A DNA stretch of 64,000 bases, from assembly GCA_015680685.1 (NCBI GenBank), contig MNCI01003851.1, positions 19,120 to 83,119 of the forward strand. Direction: 5' to 3'. The stretch is from Gnetum montanum (lineage: Eukaryota; Streptophyta; Gnetopsida; Gnetales; Gnetaceae). Of this stretch, positions 22,575-32,905 are shown one piece after another (position 1 is the first letter of the stretch; each line of letters begins with the position of its first letter). The position numbers and the translations under genes are program-made. The notes under the pieces were generated by a model, which saw nothing but the letters and a program-made list of their open reading frames with translations, was not told the origin of the DNA and made no database searches.

Positions 22575-25500
22575 TGATGCATAAATTTTGGTTACACCAA
22601 CACCCAGAAAAAAAAACTTGTTTTAGGAGACTATTGGCTACAGAAACCTAAGAATAGTCTTAGTTGGAGAGGGCTATGTGGCCTTTTAAAAATAGAGAAT
22701 CAAGCTGGAAAATTTGGGAAATTAAAAAAAAATAGTTTTTTGAAATAAAAGAATACAAGTAACTAAAATGAAGGCATAGGTAGGTGCCGCCTCTTTGGCA
22801 CTACTGCTGTAGTTGCTACAATGCGAGAGGAAGACTATTTGTATGCCAGGGAGCCAAAAGAGAATGAGAGAGATTGTTCACCATTCTGCCAACCATGTGC
22901 ACTGCCTGAAACACTACCATCATAGAGAGAAAGAAGGAGTGAGGAGGAGAAGAAAGAGAGACTTCCCGTTGTAGTCTAAAAGGTAGTAACTATGGTTGCT
23001 TAGGTTGCCTTCTGCTACCTTTTGTGCATCGTTGTAGAAAGAAAGACCGTCCACCCATTTTTGCACCACTAAGACAAACTACTGTCCCAAAGAAAACAAC
23101 ACGTCTTATGTCTTGCATGTGGGCTATGCTGTCTACATTGCTATAGATAGAGAGACGAGAGAGAAAGTCCTTCTCTTGTTGCTAGGGAGACCCACCCTCT
23201 ATTTTCAAGCCGAGAGACTCCTCTTGATGCATCTTTGATGCATGTAGCCACCGTTGTCAAGCCCCTACTAGTTTCTTGGTTGTTGACTCTCCTAGGCCCT
23301 ACTAGGATAACTAGCCCCCTAGACTAATAGAAAGAGGCCCCCCACACCCCACACCCCCAAAACTATGTGCTAGAGACTTCGATGTATAGCTAGACGTTGG
23401 GCCATTGGAGTAAGTGGCACCCCCGTAACACCAGCCACCACCGCTGCCATAAACCCATCGGTTTTAGGCATCACCCACATTTATGATGGCAACCATGTTT
23501 TGCTGCCATTACCCATGTTTGCAGGTTGATATAGTAACTACCAAAACACTACACAGTCTGCAGTAAGTAACCGCTGCCATGAATAGCCACCATTTCTTGT
23601 GCAGTAATGCCCACGTTTTGCTGCCTTCATGGGCCATTACCACCATAATGCCCACCTACACCGCAAAATGCCACCTCCAAAGGCGAAGGACATGGCCAAT
23701 TAAGTAATCTTCTCACATCTTTACTAGTGTAACTTTTTAACCGATTAGCATTGAATATGAGTTGTCAACCTCCAAAGAGTAAGTGGTCCATTGTCGTGAT
23801 AATGAATACCCTCAAAATCCCAAGGAATAGAGAGAACATTCCCATGTAGTTCATCGACCACTTTCTCAACACCTAATCCAATAAATTTGTCATTTTTCAA
23901 ACCTTATTTTAGCAATATACAATAACTATTAGAAATCCAATCGATTCATGAATTAAAAGATTTCAATTTCATATTAAGAAACTCAAAAGAAATGTGTGCA
24001 GCAAAGGCAATAGCTTGGACTAAAAAGAATCAAAATGCATTCAGTTTAAAAGCACTCTATTTCTCAACCAATATTAACATTATCCATTCTCCAAGGCATT
24101 AAACAATATACCAAAACATTAACAAAAGTTTATGAATGGTAAATAAGGCATAAATAGGAATAAGATAAAAACAAAGTGGCAGAAGTCCAAAATAGGAACT
24201 CTGGATTACTTCCAGACTCTTGTAGATGTCCAGGGACTTGGTTAACTTCCATTATATAGAATTTTACTTCTATTGTATGAACTGCCAAAAGAAAAAAAAA
24301 GAAAAGAAAAAACAAACAAACAAACCATAATTCCCTTCACTATTAAACCTAAACAGTATTGGACACATCCTCTTCCATGAGGATGAGATTTAATTCATGT
24401 AGCAGATTTTAAATTTCTCAAGCACAAGTAGTATTGTGCTCGCTATGGCAGAGCAAATGCTAATGAAATATATAAATACTTCTATGAAAACAAAAATTAT
24501 AAGAATATATTATTTATTATGTTAGCCAAGAAAAAAAAATTTAAGTACCCACTCTACGAATAAGCAACCTTGTTTTCCCCACAATTAGAAATACTTTGCA
24601 AATGAGCAAAAAATGCTATTTGTAAAATTATAATAAATAAAACATGTCAATGCATATATTTGTTGAAGCAAAGTTATAATCTACCTAAATTAGCTATGAC
24701 TAAACATGGAATCTTGATTTGTCTTCGCTTTTGTATGGGTTTGGTTTTATGAAGCCCATAGCATAATGGGATAGGTATCATCATTGTCTTTTAAGGTTAA
24801 GGTATTCAAGGCACATAAAATTTTCAAACCATTGTTAAAGGCTGCTGTTGAAACTGAATTTTTTAGATCCACGAGCCTATGGTTGGGAAGGTTTAAAAAA
24901 TGAAGGGCTTACCATTGATACTAATTGGTTTTATAATTATCAGATAACTACTGTTACTACTAAAAGTGTTTATGTCATAATTGTTTAGCTTACTTTGCTT
25001 TATCTATAACACCACCACAGATGATTTCCATGGTGAGAAAACCCATAAGATTCTTTTTTTGTGTGTCATGGAATCAAAAACTATTAAACATGGCCCCGTA
25101 ACTAGCATGAGCGAGGTTGACATCAACAAAGTTATGAAAGGAAGCTCTTGCTACACCAAGGTTCCCCTTGGATTTAACTAAGTATTGACAACCCATGCTT
25201 GCCATGTTGCTAACAAAGTTACATAGCTTCTTGAGAGCAAAAAATAGTGATTTGAGCACTGTTGCTCATTACCAATGGAAAAAGAGAAATATCCTGCTTA
25301 GAGGCCAAGACTAACATCTCCTTGTTAACCATTTGAATGACTCCATGTTAATATTTTTGGACATCTCCGTTGTGAGCATGACTGTGTGGCTTTCAAAAGT
25401 AATGAATTTGGTGCACATTCATTGAGGAACATGTCCATGCCTATGGATGTTTTCTTTTTAGGCTCCTTGGCAAATGCAGAAATGAAAATGAATTTTTCAA

Positions 25501-27250
25501 CAATAGAACCTACATAAAAGTATTTCCTCGAAGGTATTCCGATAAGTACGTTGCATGCCCGCATAAAAGTTTCTATATGATACTATTACCGTTTGACTCC
25601 AAGGCAGGGCATGCTTTGTTTCAAATAATAAAAAATAATACTATCGAAAATAATTTGTTTCTAATTTAGGCTTACTGACAAGTTGCCAAAGCAATGAATC
25701 ATTGGAGAACCGAAACATTGTCAAAGCTTAACTTGTAGGTTAACTCAATGTTGCCAACACTAATAAAGTCCAAAAGATCCATATAAGAGAAATGTAAAGA
25801 AAAGGAATTTATAGCATCAAGAAAAGAAGAAGAGTAAAATGTATGTGAGAGAGATACGGCTTCTTCCGATTTCCATGGATAATTAGACCAAAAGTAGGGC
25901 AGGACTCCACAATAATCTCCAATGCCAACAATGAGTAGATGTCTTCTAATGTTACGCGTGCATGCACTCGACTACTTCTTGTTACCACGTGGCCTTATGC
26001 GTATGATTGGTACTCTGGTTCTTGGTTTTTACAATGCTTGCCACCTATGCATGTCACTGTCGGTGCCTGCATGCTGCCAGAGCTCCTTGCATGTTGCTGT
26101 GAATATTAGTGGAAAATGAGCATCTTACTTGAATGAACACTCATGGATCGGACGAGCCGGTTTAAATAAAGGAGGGACTGTCATAATTGAAATCTATATC
26201 AAAGTATATTCCGATCATTACTGAATAGAATAGATGTAAATTTGACCAGAAACTCTAATTATAACTTGCAATTATCATTAGCATGACAAGTTAGATGACA
26301 CTTTCAACATGGACTTATATCTTGAACTTTTTAAGATTAACTTAGTGCATTTATTACCCTAAAAAGGGGGATATTAGTAACTCTATGTTATTTAATAATA
26401 CTAATAGTAATAATAATTAAATAATAAGAAATAATTAAAGGTTTGGGAAAATGAATCTTGTTAACCAAGAGAAGACTAAGGAAAACATGCATGTAGGACC
26501 TTGTAGAAAATGTATATGTCATGGCCCCATGCTAAGCATGGGAACGTTGAATTCAACATTTAGCCTACCAAGCTTAGGTTGCATGCAAATGAAAAGATAC
26601 CAAACTAATAGAAATCTTATGATGTCAAAACATAGAAAACCAAAATGATCATGGAATCACAATATGTACTAAAAATTACAAAAGGGTAAAGAAAGACTAT
26701 AATGTTCAATAATAATTAAAATAATCACATAATAAAAAAAGTACTTAGACAAGGGTCATCCTTCACACCACCTCATGAGGTTTTCTAAGATTTAATTTAT
26801 ACTATATAAACTTTATGAATTATAATTTATAATTAAGATTTCAAACGCAATCATTTTAAGATAAAGCCATTAGTATAGACAATAACTTTGTGAATAGGAC
26901 TTATACCAAACTTCATGAAGAGAACATGGTTTTTCTAGATCACACTTGAGGGTTGGGAGTAGGAAAGGGGAAATGGATTGTTTTGTAAGATCACCTAGTA
27001 ATTATGGTTAGCCATTCTCTAAACTTCACATGTTCTACATTCACATGACCACGATAAGAACATGATAACGTAGCCTAAATCATATTCTCCATAATCTATC
27101 ATGACTAATGAAACCATTATTTTCTTACTAAATTGGGAAGAATGGTAAAATTATTTAAATATATTATATAAAGGAGAGTTATATAATAATATAATATGAT
27201 ATAACATGAATAATATAAAACATATAGATATTATGCTTATATCTTCAAAT
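22575..27250 (-). repeat. Giant gypsy LTR B (about 4.7-4.8 kb), shared by R1 and R2
   Basis: Abuts the R1 leader at 22574 and the R2 pol end near 27450. It aligns with LTR A in three blocks: 22575-24343 with 2704-4454, 24344-25089 with 11497-12244, and from 26520 with from 12244. It reads through the Ath-1 insertion point uninterrupted. The exact inner end lies somewhere in 27250-27400. Confidence 0.7.
25137..26519. other. Segment in LTR B missing from LTR A, with short frames
   Basis: About 1.4 kb between two related motifs beginning CATGGCCCC (25089 and 26520). Minus-strand frames at 25564-25325 and 25259-25074 have ordinary-looking composition (KLCNFVSNMASMGCQYL; KEPKKKTSIGMDMFLNE) but match no family I know. 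They could be captured gene fragments or chance. Confidence 0.4.
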
Positions 27251-27399
27251 GGTGTTATGATGATCCAATAGATGGCCACTTAAAAGATCATATGATTATT
27301 GAAATCACTTTAAACATGCACATAAACCTAATCATGATGGTGAGTGCAAGAACAGTGACAAAACCAAACATGCATAGAAATGAATATGAAAATGCAACT

Positions 27400-27866
27400 A
27401 TATATATATATATATGAAATGCATTAAAATTCATATAAAATTTGTTTCCTCGAACATTTACAATTTTGTGAACATTAGGACTAATGACATCTGTGACTTG
27501 ATATGGTCAGGGCTTGACCACATAGGAGAAAACTTATTCTTGTAGACTTGTTTGACCAGATGCTCTATCTCTTTTAAGGACTAGATCACCTACCTTAAAT
27601 ACTTTAGTTGCATATTTCTTATTAAATCATATTGTAATTATTTATTGATGATTAAACAATTTTTCAATGTCTTTAACTCGTTTTAGCTCTAAATTTCAAA
27701 TGTCATATGTATGAGACATTAAATGCTCATTGGTAGGCAAATAATCTAAGAAAAACTGATTTGTTGGAATTTGTAAATTTATTGGTAAAATTGTTTCCTA
27801 TCCATATACTAGGTCATATGGTGTAGTTTTTATTGACTCTTTATAATGGATTCTATCTATCCATAC
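27400..27866 (-). pseudogene. pol: R2 pol C-terminus and end of integrase
   Basis: Colinear with R1 13640-13810: the KFSPMWSSP peptide at about 27520 corresponds to KFSPMWSGP in R1. Continues to the Ath-2 insertion at 27870 and resumes at 36702. Confidence 0.65.
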
Positions 27867-27870
27867 TTTC

Positions 27871-28721
27871 TAATGAATCATGATTTGCCAGGCTCCAATA
27901 TGAAATTCGTGATATCGGGTACATGATATCACGACCTGGATAATGATATTGGATACATGATACTGTGATTCTTGTGTAAGCCTATAAATACACATTTGGG
28001 CACACAGGAAAAGAGGTAGTAGGACTAAATGTAGAAGTAGAGTCTTTTTGTTCATTTCTATTCCTTCCCTAGTGCATGCCCACAATGTGATGATTGTAAT
28101 TGTATGAAACCTTTATTCGAGTGTGATGTACTTGGACACGCACATGATCAGCAATAAAGATTGAGATTACTCCATTATTGCAGCATTCACTTAGTTTTGA
28201 TTGCTTAATTTTTATTATTATTTATTATTTTCTTAATTAATATTTCTTTACTGTCATTTACTATCTCGATTATTAAATGTGGAATGAGTACAACTTAATC
28301 ATGAGCATTTATGTGTGTCTACTTGGTATCCCAGTAGTGTATCTAGGAGTGCTTAAGTAACATGCACTTGGTAATCTCAAAAGTAGTACACGAGGTCCAA
28401 GATGTGTACAAATGATTAAGGACGGATGCTCATTGCACTTAGGCTAGCTTAGATTTTGCTTCTCATTTCCTATTAACTTAAAACAAGGTTATTTTCCATT
28501 GTCTCTAGGAGTAGCACTAGTTTAGGATTACATCATACACCTCACTCTGGACTAAACCATACGTGACAAAGAAAATACTAGTCCATGTGGAAAGACAGCG
28601 AACTGCGATCAACGTGTAACTATCTAGATATCACAACTAGCCCATCTGTGGAGTTCAACCGAATCGTGTGTGAACGCTCGTATTTGTATGGTTGAGTGTA
28701 GGGGTACCTCACCACTCATCA
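27871..28721 (+). repeat. Ath-2 5' LTR
   Basis: Starts TAATGAATCATG where the 3' LTR has TGATGAGTCATG, i.e. two G-to-A changes in the terminal repeat. TATAAATA at 27983-27990, AATAAA at 28153-28158. Ends ACTCATCA. Confidence 0.9.
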
Positions 28722-28722
28722 T

Positions 28723-28743
28723 TGGTGCCATTGTTGGGGATAG
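28723..28743 (+). promoter_or_regulatory. Primer binding site, tRNA-Asp type
   Basis: TGGTGCCATTGTTGGGGATA begins one base after the LTR and matches the tRNA-Asp complement at about 16 of 21 positions. Four of the five mismatches are C-to-T or G-to-A. Confidence 0.8.
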
Positions 28744-28856
28744 TGTTAGTTATTTAGATTAGCTATATCATACAAGATCATTGTAACAAAGTATTCATGA
28801 TATATCTCTTAGAAAATAACTTAATTTCAATGAAGTCACACACAAATTCACAACAA

Positions 28857-30885
28857 TGTTTCTCTCACAAGACTATGATAATGCAACAACTAGTAAGGTA
28901 ATTCATTGGAGAACCATTGTATTATATGATGATGAAGATGAAGTTTGGAGCACTCAATCTAATGCAGGGGTCTCCTATGTACATAAATGAAGAAAACATC
29001 ATCCCAACTCACAAATTCATAACCTACATAATGATGATGAACCCCTACTGGCCACTAAGAGCCCAATGCATATACAAGAGGCTGTTTGAATATCCTGCAG
29101 GCATCGTAAGGAAAGCTCTCTATCTAGGCTTGATTTAAACAACTTTTCCAAATATTTAGGAGGCTATGATTTAGATCTACAACATCATTTACAAGCCTTC
29201 CATGATGCCTGTGTATGGATGGCAAAAACTTAAGCTCTTTCCTATGACACACGTTTGCCAAGCAAAAGTATGGTATAGGTCCTTAAGACCAAAATCAATT
29301 CGACATTGGCCGACAATGGTAGAACTCTTTAATAAAAGATATCAAACTTATGTAAGAGTGTTAGCCTTGAGGAAACAAATCCAAGAGTGGAAACAAGTGC
29401 AACATGAACCCTTGGACATGGCCTTAGAAAGATGTTATGCATTGTTAAACAATTGCCTAGGCCATGGATTCTTCGAGGAAAGGCTAATATATCACATCGT
29501 GGATGGGATTTGTAATGAAACAAGGGGGACCCTAGGGATGTATGCTCGAGGTCAACTATATGAGCTATGAACCCATCAATTCCAAGAGCTTATCAAGCAG
29601 GTAGCAAAAGAAGAAGGAGAAATAGCTAAATGGGAGAATGTTGAAAACCCTCAAGAAGACCACAATTTCAAACTAGCAAAGGTCCATGATCATAAAGAGG
29701 AGAAATCAACTCATCTCGAGAAGGTAAAACCATCTCTATCTTTGCCGATACTACAATGACTAGATGAAATTGAGCCAAAGATCAATAAGATGACAGAATG
29801 GATACATGAAAAATGTGGAGAATATGCCAACACTATTAGAGGTAAAACCATGATGAACCAAGAAACAGGACAGAACATCACTAGACAATCAGAAACAAGG
29901 GTTGAAGAGAATAAGGATAAGTACTTAACTGCTAATCGTACGTATCAATGTAACATTTTCCTGTACGATCACCCCAAAGGTCAATGCCCCATGTTGTCAC
30001 ATTTACATGAGCATTGGGAAGGAATGTTACACCCAGAGTTTGTACAAAAATACCGTGTTTAATCACAGTGGCAAAAATCCCAATCGTGGGGGAGGCCACC
30101 CTCAAACTGGTCACATCATTCATACCATCTAAACCGAAGCACTTATTAGGTTCAGCATCTTGTTTCTTCAATCAGATCAATATCCTCTACCTTACCTCAT
30201 CATTATCATTCTCCCGAGTACTATCCACCCATGTTCTCTCCAAGAAAATCACCACCTCATCTGCCTTACACTTCTCCTCAAACTTAATATTCTCATGCCT
30301 CACCTCCTTCTACATCACCACTAGTGGTGCCAGAAGGTTTTGCACCATAGAACCAACCCACAAACATTACTTGTGCTACTACAGTTAATAGTAGTGAAGG
30401 TCCTGCACAACATCGAAAGTGTCCTTTCTTTAGGCATGACCAAAGAAAGAGATGGCATGCTCCTAAAACCACTGCATCCTCCAACCCAACACAAGTTCAA
30501 CACCATGATGCATCTACCTCCTCAAACACAACGCCTCATGTTACCTTATTAGATCCATCAATCAATACTCCAACTACCATATGGCCCAATGAATATAACC
30601 ACATAGGGAGACATACTAATTCTTGCATACTATGTTACGGTCATGGGTGCCATAGTGGGTCAACTCCTTATTACTTAACCACATCTTATAATTTGCCCCA
30701 CTATGCATACTTTAATCAAGTGTGTGAACCCCAATTTGGGTACATTCCAACCACCACATCAAAGGACACCCAGTGGATTGGATATGACTAGACTCCAATA
30801 TTCCCAAAATGCTTGGATCCAAACCTTCCATTTATTAGTTCTCATCATAATCAAAGTTAGTTATGGGGGATATCCTCCATTCTAG
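28857..30885 (+). pseudogene. gag: Ath-2 gag, broken
   Basis: Capsid core at 29140-29570: the LQAFHDAC-equivalent near 29190, IRHWPTMVELFNKRYQTY near 29300, then QHEPLDMALERCYALLN and VDGICNETRGTLG. These align with Ath-1 and Ath-4 gag. The zinc knuckle at about 29945-29985 has lost its second Cys (CNIFLYDHPKGQC). A second Cys/His cluster (CILCYGHGCH) occurs near 30630. Frames change several times after 30000. Confidence 0.8.
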
Positions 30886-32310
30886 CAAGCAGAATTAATA
30901 AATATTTTTTCTTTTCTTCAATTTTACAATTTTTGTTTCCTATTTTTTCATCATTCAATTTTTCTTTTTATCTTTTTATTTATTGTTTTAGATTTTTATC
31001 TTTTTATGAGTAATCTCATCTATGAATAAAACACTTATGCAACTTGTTGGTTGAGGTGTTGTTCTATGCTATCAAGTCTCGGGTAGCTAATTATTTGGAC
31101 AGCGAGCCCACCACATCCATCCAACCATTCTATTAATAAGAGGTTCTACTCTAGATACGATGATATTCTTGTCATCATGAAAACTTAAAAGTAATTTTGT
31201 GCTCATTATGCTCAAAGTGAAAAATGATGAACTAGGAGGGAATGGCTAGGGTGTGACATCAAGGGGACTTGTGGATTCTCTTTGGTGACATTAGTAGGAG
31301 TTATCATGCAGCATGGTTGTACTAAAATCCTTGTAGATCTAACGACAATGGGAGTAAGAGTAATAAAGGCACTTAATAAAGAAACTCAATGTTATTCTAG
31401 GGGATCCCACTGGAAAGACATGCATCCATGCTTGAAGGTAGGTGGTTTCTCTGGATTATGCATAAAAAAAAGAAAAACAAGAAGAAAAATAAGAAAGTAT
31501 GCCAAAGTAGCCAAACAAAAAGAAAAGAAAAAAATCAAGATAAATGTGCTGCAAAGAAATTCCAAATCACTCCTCCCTTGAAAAAAATTCCAAGTGATCA
31601 TATGCCTTGCTATCATGATACACTTATGGTTGTCCATCATTGGATGAAACAATGTGATGTCATTGATCGGAGGAATGGACTTGGTATTAATTTTGGGGCG
31701 ACAGGCTAACGACATATTAATCACATCCTACACTCAGGATTCATTGTGCCCTGGGTTAGTTACCTCATGTCCCAATCTCTTCAATCCCTTCTACAATTTA
31801 CCTCATCTCGTTGTTCAGGTATTTGTGAATCGTGTCTTATGTAGCATTGAATTCATACCTCATCACGGTGGTATCTACATTTGTGTGTTTTGTGGAACTG
31901 GTGTGGATTACATTTAACCCTTTTAGTGCCTACAGACATTTTTAGGTGTGGTTACGTAAGGGCATCATAGGTAAGAACCTGCTATGGAGAGGACCCACTT
32001 GCGTAACTTTTGTAATTTGCACTTTTTGCACATCACCACATCATTTTATACCCTCGATGCATTGCATAGCTACAATCATCTTTCCCTCTATCATCATGCT
32101 AAATTCCAACATTTTTGGGCACCACTACATGTCCTTTTTCCTCGTCCTATTCATGAATTTCAGTGAAAAATCCCACTTCCTTACACTTTTAGTGCCTTTA
32201 GGTCTCTTCAATGTTACCCTGGACCTTTCAAATTAACCTCAAATCCTTCATTTTTGGCCTTGGAAATTTAAAAATTTATCAATCTTGCCAAGTACCCTAT
32301 TTTCAATAGG
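30886..32310 (+). other. Ath-2 conserved post-pol non-coding region
   Basis: A T-rich start followed by blocks shared with Ath-1 and Ath-4 ('gtgtgacatcaaggggact', 'tggagaggacccacttgcg'). Short frames at 31282-31581, 31654-31917 and 31946-32236 are not conserved in the relatives, so I do not call genes here. Confidence 0.6.
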
Positions 32311-32405
32311 CCACAATATCGGATACCCAATATTGGGTCCAACGTGATATCAGGTCCTCGCTATGGTGTACATGATATCGCATTCTTAAAAACTATATAT
32401 ATGGA
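32311..32405 (+). promoter_or_regulatory. Internal U3-like promoter upstream of ORF2 (Ath-2)
   Basis: Contains AATATCGGATACCC, CAATATTGGG, GTGATATCAGG and GTACATGATATCGC, then TATA-like CTATATATATGG at 32394-32405. The Ath-2 U3 has the same kinds of boxes (CGATATCGGATC, ACGATATTAGGTAC, ACGATATCGTGG, ACGATATCGGATAC) before its TATA box at 35959. It therefore looks like an internal copy or mimic of the element's own promoter. Confidence 0.6.
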
Positions 32406-32905
32406 TCCCCCTATGCATGCCAACATCATTTTGCACTATTCATGCGAGGGGAGTTGTTCAAATTTTCTTCCATGAATTTTCTAGCTTGTGCACCCCTCAT
32501 TCAAACATCCATAACTTGCTCATTAGTGCTTTGATTCCCATTTTGCTTGAACCTATTTAAACTTGGAGTGTTTAACTTAGTTGTGGGGGAAGGATACGCT
32601 CTAAGTTATGCATACTTTTTTCAAAATTCATCATTGCTTGAAGGATATCATAAAGGATAAATGACCTTAAAAATGTTAAACATGTTGCCAAATTAATTTT
32701 ATCTCTTCACCCACACCATGAGAATTAATTTTTGAAATCATGTAATCAAATTGGGCCTAATATGAAAACTTTTAGGGGATATTTTTGTAAATTTTCTAAT
32801 TTCAGATCACACTAAACAAGAAATGAATTCATTAAAGGAAAAAAGTAAGGTATAAATCAAACTTTGTAAGTAACCTTACTAATAGTCAGCTCTGTGTGAT
32901 TACAG

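Noticed and set aside
30014-30388. 124-codon frame after Ath-2 gag
   Set aside because: Out of phase with the gag alignment; most of it corresponds to the gag Pro-rich tail in another frame.
31282-32236. Three moderately long plus-strand frames in Ath-2
   Set aside because: The region aligns with non-coding sequence in Ath-1 and Ath-4 where these frames are not kept.
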